Positions 1 to 7,940 of a DNA stretch of 32,012 nt are shown piece by piece. Made by a program: the position numbers and the translations under genes. Source of the stretch: a virus; the IMG/VR virus record IMGVR_UViG_3300048033_000737, positions 1 through 32,012 of that record. One strand, written 5' to 3'. Under the pieces are notes generated by a model. It was not told the DNA's origin, searched no databases, and saw only the letters and a program-made list of their open reading frames with translations. Numbering within the stretch: the stretch's first letter is position 1; each line of letters starts with the position of its first letter.

Positions 1-1
1 A

Positions 2-1804
2 CAACAAGAGGCCGCCCAAGATAGAAAAACAAATTCGTTCTTTGAGCGTCTAGTTAATTTACAAACTAAACAAAATAATTTAGAAAAACAACTACTAGAT
101 GAAACTAAGAAGAAACAAGCAGAACGACAGATACGTGGCGGTTTCACAGACGAAGACTTACAGACACAAGAGTCTATGGACAAGTTAAAAAACCTAGGTA
201 AGGGATTCAAAGCAGTAGCATCTGCATCAGCAGTAGCATCAGCAGGAATTGAATCTGCATTTAGGCAAGGTTTTATGGACAGATTTGATATGGCACAAGA
301 AATGCGACAATCTGGATTGTTGGCAGGGCTAGATTCTGCTTCTGCTGGATTATTGAATATGTCAGAAACAATTACAGATGCTAACTTTACTTTTGGTGAA
401 GCCGCAGAATTCACAAAAAGATTTTCACAAGCAGTAGGTGTAACTGGGGTGCAGAGTGCGTTGCAGTTTGCAGACTCTATAGCAACAGGTGATGACGGGA
501 TGATGGCGAAACTAGGTATAGAGTTTGGCCAAGTTGCAAATATGACAGGCATGTATTTAGAGTCATTAAGAATTGCAGGTCAATTGAACGGTCGTTCTGA
601 CCAACAACTGCGTTCTGGTATGGATGACTTTATGAATAATGTAGTTAGCACAGCAAACGTATTAAAAGTTTCAGTTGAAGAGGCCGCAGAAATGATGATG
701 AAAACGTTGGATACATCAGATACTGGTTTATTAGCAACTATGAATCAAGACCAAGCCGCAACGATTGAAAATGCACTAAGGTCTTTCGGTTCGCAAGGTG
801 GACCTTTGATGGAAGCACTTTCTGCCAGATTGACAGCAGGTGACCAAGGAACATTCTTAAGAACAGAACAGTTTCAAGGATTACAAGGTACTGCATTAGG
901 TCAAGAAATGTTACCATTTATTGAACAGATGGCACGTGTAGTTGAAGAAGGTGGAGATTTTCAAGGGTTCTTATCTAACAATATGGGGGATATGGCAGAG
1001 CGTGTTAGAGATTTGGCGTCACAAGCGGGTGTACGAGAACAACTTGTGGATGACCCACAATTAGCATCATTAGTCGGTGCGCTAATGCAACAAGCACAAA
1101 ATATCGAAGATGCGGCAAAAGGAATGCCACAGTTAGATGAAGCAGGTAGAACTGGTCTTGTTAAGACAGAGTTAGATAGACAGGCTATCATTGCATCAGA
1201 AGATGTTGTAAACGAAAGTATGGGCGACTTTGTAGGAAATATGCAAATATTGAATACGACACAAGCAGAATTAATAGAACAAGCACGTAAATCATTTAAA
1301 AATATATCAGGAATAACTGACATTGTTAATAACGTAGGAACTGCCCTAACCGTATTGACTAGAGTTGCAACTGAATTTGGTCTTTCACTTATAGACCTAG
1401 GAATTAATTCTGACCGATATGACGGGTTAGAAGATGCGATGAAATTACAAGATATACAGAATAATCTAAATGGAAATGAAACACCTTCTGATAGAACTAA
1501 TGTACAATCTATAGTAGATGTACAAAATGCGGCAGTTGAGTTGAGTGCTAAAGTAGATGCACCACAAACACATGAAGCAGTGTTTAATACATTAGCAGAA
1601 CAATTGCGCAATTCTAATGTTACGTCTGAAGAACAATTAACACAACTCATTGACCTATTAAAACAAAATCAAGCAAATGCAGAAACAAGAATGAATGCTT
1701 CGCCAATAGGTTCGGATGAAAGACAAATAGAAATGCAAAATAACAATGAATATAATCAATTAATATCATCTATTAATGACCTTCTAACGGAATTGAGACA
1801 ATAA
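2..1804 (+). CDS. Large helical virion protein, tape-measure-like (5' end outside window)
   Basis: The reading frame is open from base 2 with no stop before the first ATG at 176. The residues before that ATG are Gln/Lys/Glu-rich and helical like the rest, so the true start lies upstream and this is the C-terminal 600 residues or so of a longer protein. It is rich in Ala, Gln, Asn and Met, predicted mostly helical, with hydrophobic Gly/Ala stretches near residues 10-30 and 370-400 of the ATG-started form and a charged, Asn/Gln-rich tail. No catalytic motif was seen. Position just before the portal gene and a long helical build fit a tape measure or other internal virion protein. This is inference from composition and context. 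I do not recognise a specific family. Confidence 0.6.
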   Translation, partial: QQEAAQDRKTNSFFERLVNLQTKQNNLEKQLLDETKKKQAERQIRGGFTDEDLQTQESMDKLKNLGKGFKAVASASAVASAGIESAFRQGFMDRFDMAQEMRQSGLLAGLDSASAGLLNMSETITDANFTFGEAAEFTKRFSQAVGVTGVQSALQFADSIATGDDGMMAKLGIEFGQVANMTGMYLESLRIAGQLNGRSDQQLRSGMDDFMNNVVSTANVLKVSVEEAAEMMMKTLDTSDTGLLATMNQDQAATIENALRSFGSQGGPLMEALSARLTAGDQGTFLRTEQFQGLQGTALGQEMLPFIEQMARVVEEGGDFQGFLSNNMGDMAERVRDLASQAGVREQLVDDPQLASLVGALMQQAQNIEDAAKGMPQLDEAGRTGLVKTELDRQAIIASEDVVNESMGDFVGNMQILNTTQAELIEQARKSFKNISGITDIVNNVGTALTVLTRVATEFGLSLIDLGINSDRYDGLEDAMKLQDIQNNLNGNETPSDRTNVQSIVDVQNAAVELSAKVDAPQTHEAVFNTLAEQLRNSNVTSEEQLTQLIDLLKQNQANAETRMNASPIGSDERQIEMQNNNEYNQLISSINDLLTELRQ

Positions 1805-1816
1805 ACAAAATAAAGG

Positions 1817-1846
1817 TTGACATATACGATATAAATATGTTAATAT
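1817..1846 (+). promoter_or_regulatory. Late promoter TATAAATA upstream of portal, with overlapping sigma70-like elements
   Basis: TATAAATA at 1830-1837 is an exact match to the T4 late promoter element and ends 29 bases before the portal ATG. TTGACA at 1817-1822 with a poor -10 (TTAATA, 1840-1845) after 17 bases could be a sigma70-type promoter on the same stretch. The late element is the stronger call. Confidence 0.65.
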
Positions 1847-1866
1847 AGAGAAATCGGGAAATAATT

Positions 1867-3552
1867 ATGACTTGGAAAAAATATTTTAAAACTTATGACG
1901 GGATGCCTGAGCGTTCTAAATCATCTACCTCTGGTGGTGGTGATGCTTCTAGTAAGAAGTATAGTAGTTGGCTACCTGAAGTTTATCAAGGGCAACCGAA
2001 CAGAGTACAGCGTTATGGTCAATATGACCAGATGGATATGGACTCAGAAGTAAATGCGGCTTTAGATACTATTGCTGAATTCTCTACGCTATTCAATGAA
2101 ACATCGAAACTAGCATTCCAAGTCGAGTTTAACGAAGACCCATCATTTACTGAAAATGAAATCATTCAAAAATCACTAAGACAGTGGTCAAATATGAATG
2201 AAATGAGTAAGCGTGTGTTTAGAATATTTAGAAACACAATTAAATATGGTGACCAAATCTTTATTCGTGACCCAGAAACATATAAATTATATTGGGTTAA
2301 CCCAGTTAAAATTGATAAGGTCGTTGTCAACGAAGGCAAAGGTAAGAAAGTAGAAGCATATTATATTAAAGATTTAGACCTCAACTTACAGAGTTTGAAT
2401 ATTACGGCTGACAGTACTAAATTAGCACAGACCGGCGCTGGTGCAATGGGAATCCCAACACATAATGCTAGTACTACTCAAGGGTATACTGGTGGGACAG
2501 CGGGTGGTTCACGTTTTGCAACAGATGAGACATCAACTCCAGTTGACGCAAAACACGTAGTTCATATCTCATTAAGTGAAGGTATCGACAGTTATTGGCC
2601 ATTCGGCACAAGTATACTTGAACCAGTATTTAAAGTATACAAACAAAAAGAATTATTAGAAGATAGTATTATTATCTATCGTGTACAACGTGCACCAGAA
2701 CGTAGAGTATTTTATATTGATGTTGGTGATATGCCAACTCATAAAGCACGCCAGCACTTAGAACGCATTAAGAGTGATATTCATCAAAGACGTATTCCAT
2801 CTAAAACAGGTGGTGGACAAAATGTTACAGATAGTGCATATAATCCACTATCAATAATGGAAGATTATTTCTTTGCACAAACGGCTGAAGGTCGTGGCTC
2901 TAAGGTTGAAACATTACCTGGTGGTGAAAACTTAGGTCAAATTGATGACTTAAAATATTTTAACGACAAACTATTACGAGGATTGCGTGTCCCACCTAGT
3001 TATTTAGGTGGTATTGATACTGGTGGTTCTGCGTTTAATGATGGTAGAACAGGTACTGCAATGATACAAGAGTTTAGATTTACTAAATTCTGTGAAAGAT
3101 TACAGCAACTTATTATTGAAGAAATTGACCGTGAATTTAAGATGTTTATAAAACATCGTGGTGTTATGATTGAAAGTAGTACGTTTGACTTGAAGTTCAA
3201 TGTAGTTCAGAACTTCGGTAAGTTCCGTCAAGCAGAAGTAGACCAAGTTGCAATGAACGTATTCACTGGTATTGAAGGCGCAGATTACATTAGTAAGCGT
3301 TTTGCATTGAAACGTTTCTTAGGATTGTCAGATGAAGAAGTATTAGAGAATGAAATGTTATGGAAAGAAGAACATGATGTTGAAGACCCTCTAGCACAAA
3401 ACCCTGATGGGTTGAAAGGTGTAGGCGCAAGTCCTGGTCCTGATATGGACATGGGCGGTGATGACTTCGATTTAGATGATGCAGAAGGCGATATTGAAGA
3501 CGGTTCTCCAATATCAGGTGCGGAAAACGCCGAAACGGACGAAGAAGTATAA
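1867..3552 (+). CDS. 20: Portal vertex protein gp20
   Basis: Forms the dodecameric portal at the single head vertex through which DNA is packaged and to which the neck joins. In T4-like phages it also nucleates prohead assembly. The 561-aa product (T4 gp20 is 524 aa) has the typical portal body, for example MDMDSEVNAALDTIAEF near residues 56-72, FRNTIKYGDQIFIRDPET near 121-138 and LLRGLRVPPSYLGG near 368-381. A Gly/Thr/Ser-rich probably disordered insert lies around residues 190-220, and the last 50 residues are acidic, rich in Asp/Gly. It opens the head gene cluster in T4 order and has a late promoter just upstream. The start ATG has only a weak GGGAAA ribosome site. Confidence 0.95.
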   Translation: MTWKKYFKTYDGMPERSKSSTSGGGDASSKKYSSWLPEVYQGQPNRVQRYGQYDQMDMDSEVNAALDTIAEFSTLFNETSKLAFQVEFNEDPSFTENEIIQKSLRQWSNMNEMSKRVFRIFRNTIKYGDQIFIRDPETYKLYWVNPVKIDKVVVNEGKGKKVEAYYIKDLDLNLQSLNITADSTKLAQTGAGAMGIPTHNASTTQGYTGGTAGGSRFATDETSTPVDAKHVVHISLSEGIDSYWPFGTSILEPVFKVYKQKELLEDSIIIYRVQRAPERRVFYIDVGDMPTHKARQHLERIKSDIHQRRIPSKTGGGQNVTDSAYNPLSIMEDYFFAQTAEGRGSKVETLPGGENLGQIDDLKYFNDKLLRGLRVPPSYLGGIDTGGSAFNDGRTGTAMIQEFRFTKFCERLQQLIIEEIDREFKMFIKHRGVMIESSTFDLKFNVVQNFGKFRQAEVDQVAMNVFTGIEGADYISKRFALKRFLGLSDEEVLENEMLWKEEHDVEDPLAQNPDGLKGVGASPGPDMDMGGDDFDLDDAEGDIEDGSPISGAENAETDEEV

Positions 3553-3555
3553 ATA
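3548..3555 (+). promoter_or_regulatory. TATAAATA octamer over the gp20 stop codon
   Basis: Exact late-promoter octamer spanning the portal stop (3550-3552) and ending 5 bases before the next ATG. If used it would give an essentially leaderless mRNA. It may equally be chance at a stop codon. Confidence 0.25.
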
Positions 3556-3560
3556 GTAGT

Positions 3561-3782
3561 ATGAGATATACTGATTTAAAAGAAAACTACTCACCCGAAG
3601 ACGATGAGTTTACAAATACTAATTTAGACGATACTCGTAAGATTCGCCTAACACTTGAACACCTCTCTAAGTTAAGAAAAATTAGAGAATACAGGAAATA
3701 TCAAAAAGGTATTGAAGCAGTACAAGTAAAACAACAATATGGTGCAAGTGGCGGAGACGATTCTGGAGCCGTAGAACTTTAA
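3561..3782 (+). CDS. Small conserved-type head-module protein between gp20 and prohead core
   Basis: A 73-aa charged protein with an acidic N-terminal third (ENYSPEDDEF), a basic helix around residues 28-55 with Leu/Arg/Lys heptads (LTLEHLSKLRKIREYRKYQK) and a Gly/Asp tail. From memory, small proteins with a similar TL-HL-KLRK-R pattern sit between gp20 and gp21 in other marine T4-like phages, and no function is assigned. It has no clear Shine-Dalgarno and starts 8 bases after the gp20 stop, so translation is probably coupled to gp20. A prohead core role is possible from position only. Confidence 0.7.
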   Translation: MRYTDLKENYSPEDDEFTNTNLDDTRKIRLTLEHLSKLRKIREYRKYQKGIEAVQVKQQYGASGGDDSGAVEL

Positions 3783-3844
3783 TTAAGTAGTATGTTTATG
3801 ACATACAAAAATCACTAAATATCTTTTGAACCAAACAAAAGCGT

Positions 3845-3864
3845 CAAAAAACAGCCGTTTTTTG
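3845..3864 (+). terminator. Possible weak A/T hairpin terminator
   Basis: CAAAAAAC (3845-3852) and GTTTTTTG (3857-3864) are perfect complements around an AGCC loop. The six T's are in the stem and there is little GC, so termination would be weak. It lies before a new late promoter. Confidence 0.3.
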
Positions 3865-3893
3865 ATATTTCCCTTATATACACACATTATCCC

Positions 3894-3901
3894 TATAAAT
3901 A
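3894..3901 (+). promoter_or_regulatory. Late promoter TATAAATA upstream of prohead core gene
   Basis: Exact T4-type late octamer in a non-coding gap, 83 bases before the ATG of the acidic core protein. It would drive the core, protease, scaffold and capsid genes as one unit ending at the 7829-7857 terminator. Confidence 0.65.
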
Positions 3902-3984
3902 CTTTTGAAACAAAGTAAAACGTTTCTATAACCTTGCCGCAATCTTAAGTGGCTAGACCAGAATAGATTTTAAGGAGACTTATA

Positions 3985-4830
3985 ATGTCAAGAAGTACAC
4001 TAGAACAAGTGCTAGAATTGTTAATCAACGAAGAAAATGGCAAAGCAGAAGAATTGCTACATGACTTTGTTGTTGAACAAGCACGACAAATCCATGAGGC
4101 TTCTCTAAACGAAAGCGATAACGTTGTAGAAGAAGAACTTGAGGAAATCGAAGAAGCATCAGAAGAAGTTGAAGAAGGTTTTGATTTAGAATCAGAATCC
4201 GATGAAATTGAGGCAGATGCAGATGAGATTGAAAACGAAGAAATTTATGACGAAGACGACATGGAAGACGATGAAGCAGTTGATGACCTAGAAATGGGTG
4301 ACGATGCTCCAGAAGGCGACATGGAAGACCGTGTAGATGATTTAGAATCAGCACTTGCTGATTTAGAAGCAGAATTTGAAAAAATTATGTCAGGTGAAGA
4401 AGACGACATGGAAGACGAAGGCGAAGAAGCCGACGCTGAAATGGAAGAATCACTAGAACTAGACCTTGAAGAAGCAGAAGAAGTGGAAGAAGACCTAGAA
4501 GAAAGTGACGAAACAGAAACCGATTTAGAAGAGTCAGAAGAAGACGAACAGTTAGACGAGTATGTAACTCCAGTAACTGCTTCAACTGGTGACAACGGTG
4601 ATGCATCAGCAAAAACAACTGTTAATGCAAACCCAAAGAGACCAGGTGACGATTCAAACGCAAAACCAGTAGGCCAAAACGATGGTAACACATCAGGCGG
4701 CAAAGGTGATGCACCAAAAGATATGTCAACAGGTAATGTGAACACATCAGGTAATAAAGCACCTAAGATGTCAACACAAACAGCAAAACCTGGTGATGAT
4801 GGTGTAAATAAAAAAGCAATTACATCATAA
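3985..4830 (+). CDS. 67: Acidic prohead core protein, gp67-like
   Basis: In T4 the acidic gp67 is an internal prohead core protein that gp21 digests to peptides during head maturation. This 281-aa product has a short helical head (residues 1-40, SRSTLEQVLELLINEENG), then about 150 residues of which more than half are Asp or Glu, then a neutral to basic Gly/Asn/Lys/Thr-rich tail. It sits directly upstream of gp21, as gp67/gp68 do in T4. It is far longer than T4 gp67 (80 aa). I/L-x-E sites such as INE and LNE near the N-terminus fit the gp21 cleavage preference. AAGGAG lies just before the ATG. Assignment rests on composition, N-terminal style and position, since low-complexity sequence aligns poorly. 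Confidence 0.75.
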   Translation: MSRSTLEQVLELLINEENGKAEELLHDFVVEQARQIHEASLNESDNVVEEELEEIEEASEEVEEGFDLESESDEIEADADEIENEEIYDEDDMEDDEAVDDLEMGDDAPEGDMEDRVDDLESALADLEAEFEKIMSGEEDDMEDEGEEADAEMEESLELDLEEAEEVEEDLEESDETETDLEESEEDEQLDEYVTPVTASTGDNGDASAKTTVNANPKRPGDDSNAKPVGQNDGNTSGGKGDAPKDMSTGNVNTSGNKAPKMSTQTAKPGDDGVNKKAITS

Positions 4831-4854
4831 GACTATAAACCTTAGGAGTAACCA

Positions 4855-5484
4855 ATGACCGTTCTTATTGAAAGATTATCACACAATCAAGCGAATGTAC
4901 AAGCACGTATCGTTGAGAGTGAGAATGGTGAAAAGAGTATGTTCATGGAAGGCATTTTCGTCCAAGGCGGCGTTAAAAATGCTAACCAAAGAGTATACCC
5001 GGTGAAAGAGATAGCGAATGCAGTGGAGAAAGTTCAGCATAAAATTGCTGAAGGTTACCCAGTGCTTGGCGAATGCGACCACCCACCAGAATTGACAGTC
5101 AACGTTGACCGTGTTTCACATATTATTGAGAATATGTGGATGGATGGTCCAAACGGCTTTGGTAAACTTAAAGTTGTTCCTACACCCATGGGTAACATCA
5201 TTAGAACACTAATCGAATCAGGCGCTACATTAGGTGTCTCATCTCGTGGTTCTGGTGAAGTTGACAACAGTGGTAACGTGAGTAATTTTGAGATTGTCAC
5301 AGTTGACATCGTGGCGCAACCAAGCGCCCCGGACGCATATCCAAAGGCGATTTACGAAGGATTAATGAACATGCGTGGTGGTTTCCAAACATGGCAATTA
5401 GCACAAGATGTTCAACAAGATAAGAATGCTCAAAAATTCTTATCAAACGAAATAGTTAAGTTCATTAGAGAACTCAAACTTTAA
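4855..5484 (+). CDS. 21: Prohead maturation protease gp21
   Basis: Serine protease that cleaves scaffold, core and capsid proteins during T4-type head maturation. The 209-aa product (T4 gp21 is 212 aa) carries the family signatures: His76 in GECDHPPE, Ser129/Ser130 in GVSSRGSG, and a candidate third residue Asp151 in TVDIVAQPSAPDAY. Spacing agrees with what is known of the T4 enzyme (His about 85, Ser about 140, Asp about 164). An IVE-S site at residues 19-22 could be a self-cleavage point. AGGAG precedes the ATG by 6 bases. It sits between the core and scaffold genes, as in T4. Confidence 0.95.
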   Translation: MTVLIERLSHNQANVQARIVESENGEKSMFMEGIFVQGGVKNANQRVYPVKEIANAVEKVQHKIAEGYPVLGECDHPPELTVNVDRVSHIIENMWMDGPNGFGKLKVVPTPMGNIIRTLIESGATLGVSSRGSGEVDNSGNVSNFEIVTVDIVAQPSAPDAYPKAIYEGLMNMRGGFQTWQLAQDVQQDKNAQKFLSNEIVKFIRELKL

Positions 5485-5498
5485 TAGGAGAACCAACA

Positions 5499-6617
5499 AT
5501 GGCACAAAACGAAATCCTTGCTGGTCTTCTTGAGTCAGGTATACTAGACGAAAATGCTAGTACTCAAATATCTGAGGCTTGGGAAGCACAAATAAATGAA
5601 GCAAGAGAGGAGATTACAGCCGAACTGCGTGAGGAATTCGCTCAAAAGTTTGAACACGACAAATCAGTAATCGTTGAAGCAATGGATACAATGCTTACTT
5701 CAACAATAACTACTGAAATGGAAGAGTTTAAAAAAGACCGCGAAGACTTGATTGCAGAACGTGTTGCATATAAGAAAGCAATTTCTGAACATGCAAAACT
5801 CCTTGAAAAATTCATTACTTCTCAGTTAGCAACCGAAGTTAAGGAACTACGTGACGACCGTGCGAAAGTTAGCGAAAATTTAGAAAAAACTAAAGCATTC
5901 GTTGTTAAACAACTTTCACGTGAACTTGCAGAATTCCATGATGACAAACGTGATTTAGTAGAAACTAAAGTACGTATGGTAGCAGAAGGTAAAGAACTTC
6001 TTAAGAAAACTAAAGAAGCCTTTATCAAACGTTCTGCTGAATTAGTTGAATCAACAATTGATAAAGCACTACGTTCAGAACTGGCTGTTCTTAAAGAGGA
6101 CATTCAAGCGGCTAAAGAAAACGAATTTGGTCGTAAGATTTTTGAAACATTTGCAGGCGAATTCATGTCTTCACAAATAAATGAAGGCACTGAAGTAGCG
6201 AAAATGAACAAAAAGTTAGACGAGTCTGCTCAGAAAGTTGCAGAACTAGAAGCAGTGATTACAGAGAAGGAAGAAACTATTACTAATGCTCAAAAGGCAG
6301 AGCGTGTACTACAAGACCGTATGAACCGTAAGGACGTACTAGAAGGTCTTTTAGCACCACTAGGCAAAGAAAAGCGTGATGTAATGGTGGACTTGCTGGA
6401 ATCAGTAAAAACTTCAAACCTTAAAACTGCATTTAAAAAATATCTACCAGCAGTTTTAAATGAAACCGTTTCAACGAAAGAAGAAACACAAACGTTAACA
6501 GAAGGCAAAGTGACTGAACACACTGGTAACCGCGAAGTTGAAGCAACTTCAACGTCCGAGAGTCAGAGTGGCGATGCCAATATAATCCAGTTAAAGAAAT
6601 TAGCCGGATTGAATTAA
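5499..6617 (+). CDS. 22: Prohead scaffolding core protein gp22
   Basis: Main internal scaffold around which gp23 assembles, later degraded by gp21. The 372-aa product (T4 gp22 is 269 aa) is almost entirely charged heptad-rich helix, with coiled coil likely over residues 30-290. The tail is Thr/Ser/Glu-rich and ends in IIQLKKLAGLN, a type of C-terminus I associate with gp22. Several I/L-x-E sites (ISE, INE, LNE, LTE) fit gp21 cleavage. An AGGAG ribosome site is present and the gene starts 15 bases after the gp21 stop. Position between gp21 and gp23 makes the call firm despite generic coiled-coil sequence. Confidence 0.92.
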   Translation: MAQNEILAGLLESGILDENASTQISEAWEAQINEAREEITAELREEFAQKFEHDKSVIVEAMDTMLTSTITTEMEEFKKDREDLIAERVAYKKAISEHAKLLEKFITSQLATEVKELRDDRAKVSENLEKTKAFVVKQLSRELAEFHDDKRDLVETKVRMVAEGKELLKKTKEAFIKRSAELVESTIDKALRSELAVLKEDIQAAKENEFGRKIFETFAGEFMSSQINEGTEVAKMNKKLDESAQKVAELEAVITEKEETITNAQKAERVLQDRMNRKDVLEGLLAPLGKEKRDVMVDLLESVKTSNLKTAFKKYLPAVLNETVSTKEETQTLTEGKVTEHTGNREVEATSTSESQSGDANIIQLKKLAGLN

Positions 6618-6642
6618 TTAACCAGATACAGGAGATAAAAAG

Positions 6643-7806
6643 ATGGAAAATCTTTTTGAAGGAAATAACTGGGACACAACACGTGAAACACTTTTAGAAG
6701 GTCTAGAAGGTAACAAGCGTGACGTAATGTCATCAGTTTTAGAAAACACAAAAGTAGCACTTAACGAAAGTGCGACAGCAGGTGCATCACAGGCTGGTAA
6801 TATCGCTACATTAAACAAAGTGATTCTTCCAGTAATTAGACGTGTTATGCCTACTGTTATTGCTAACGAAATCATCGGTGTTCAACCAATGACTGGCCCA
6901 GTAGGTCAAATTCACACACTACGTGTGCGTTATGCAGACTCAGCCAACGGCGCAACAGCAGGTGCAGAAGCACTAAGCCCATTTGATATTGCGAAAGCAT
7001 ACTCAGGTGCAGCCGGCGGTACAGCGGATTCAACAGCATCATTAGAAGGTGAAGCAGGCAACAGAATGTCTATTCAAGTTCTTAAGCAAACAGTTGAAGC
7101 GAAAACTCGTAAGTTATCAGCACGTTGGACATTCGAAGCGGCACAAGATGCTAATTCAATGCACGGCCTAGATATCGAAGCGGAAATCATGGCGGCTCTA
7201 GCAATGGAAATCACTGCTGAAATCGACCAAGAAGTACTAGGCTCACTAGAAAATCTAGCGACTCAAGGCGCTTCATTCGACATGTCAGGTTCATTCACTG
7301 GTACACCAACATTCGTAGGTGACAAGCATGCCGTACTAGCAACACTAATCAACCAACAAGCAAACCTAGTTGCGCAACGTACTCGTAGAGGCGCGGCAAA
7401 CTGGGCAGTTGTTTCTCCAGCGGCACTAACAGTTCTACAATCTGCAACTACATCAGCATTTGCACGTACAACTGAAGGTACTTTTGAAGCACCAACTAAT
7501 ACTAAGTTTGTAGGTACACTTAACGGTACAATGAGAATTTACGTCAACACATATGCTGGTGACGATGCTCCAGTACTATTAGGTTATAAAGGTCAAGGCG
7601 AGATTGACGCGGCGGCATTCTATTGCCCATACGTTCCACTAATGTCTTCAGGCGTTGTGGTTGACCCAGCATCATTTGAACCAGTAGTTTCATTCATGAC
7701 TCGTTATGGTTATGTTGAACTAACAAACACTGCATCATCACTAGGTAATGCGGCGGACTACGTTTCAAAAATTGCTATTCCAAACGGTACACTATCATTC
7801 ACATAA
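6643..7806 (+). CDS. 23: Major capsid protein gp23
   Basis: Forms the hexamers of the head shell (HK97 fold). The 387-aa product matches gp23 at the N-terminal part (NKVILPVIRRVMPTVIAN near residues 65-82, VGVQPM/GPVGQIHTLRVRY style near 85-104) and in the LSARWTFEAAQD region near 153-164. It is much shorter than T4 gp23 (521 aa), suggesting loss of the insertion domain and smaller loops. An LNE-S site at residues 40-43 fits gp21 cleavage, which would remove a 42-residue propeptide. The AGGAG ribosome site is good and a strong terminator follows. Ala/Gly-rich and codon-biased as expected for the most abundant protein. Confidence 0.96.
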   Translation: MENLFEGNNWDTTRETLLEGLEGNKRDVMSSVLENTKVALNESATAGASQAGNIATLNKVILPVIRRVMPTVIANEIIGVQPMTGPVGQIHTLRVRYADSANGATAGAEALSPFDIAKAYSGAAGGTADSTASLEGEAGNRMSIQVLKQTVEAKTRKLSARWTFEAAQDANSMHGLDIEAEIMAALAMEITAEIDQEVLGSLENLATQGASFDMSGSFTGTPTFVGDKHAVLATLINQQANLVAQRTRRGAANWAVVSPAALTVLQSATTSAFARTTEGTFEAPTNTKFVGTLNGTMRIYVNTYAGDDAPVLLGYKGQGEIDAAAFYCPYVPLMSSGVVVDPASFEPVVSFMTRYGYVELTNTASSLGNAADYVSKIAIPNGTLSFT

Positions 7807-7828
7807 TTTTATAATTATTTTTGATAAT

Positions 7829-7857
7829 AAAAACCCGGCATTTATGTCGGGTTTTTT
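7829..7857 (+). terminator. Rho-independent terminator after gp23
   Basis: Stem ACCCGGCA (7833-7840) with TGTCGGGT (7845-7852), TTTA loop, flanked by A's that pair with the T6 run at 7852-7857. Sits 22 bases after the capsid stop. Confidence 0.9.
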
Positions 7858-7881
7858 AACCTCTACTATTCCTGTTAAACA

Positions 7882-7889
7882 GATAAATA
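7882..7889 (+). promoter_or_regulatory. Late promoter GATAAATA for fibre cassette
   Basis: Octamer in the gap after the gp23 terminator, 51 bases before the first fibre gene. One of the repeated GATAAATA elements in this window. Confidence 0.6.
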
Positions 7890-7940
7890 GACTATAGTAC
7901 ACAATAAAATCTAAGCAAACTTAGTAATTGGAAGAATAAC

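Larger units (their letters stand above)
3783..3984. other. 202-bp non-coding gap in head module
   Basis: Contains an A/T hairpin (3845-3864) and a late promoter octamer (3894-3901), then about 83 bases of leader with AAGGAG just before the gp67-like start. No small ORF with a credible start was seen. Confidence 0.6.

Noticed and set aside
961-1650. 229-codon minus-strand open frame opposite the first gene
   Set aside because: Cys/Ser-rich antisense product with no start signals, lying inside a well-formed plus-strand gene.
4025-4745. Long minus-strand and alternate-frame open frames across the acidic core gene
   Set aside because: They are mirror images of the Asp/Glu-rich codons (Ser/Leu-rich products) with no ribosome sites, and the plus-strand gene fits T4 order.
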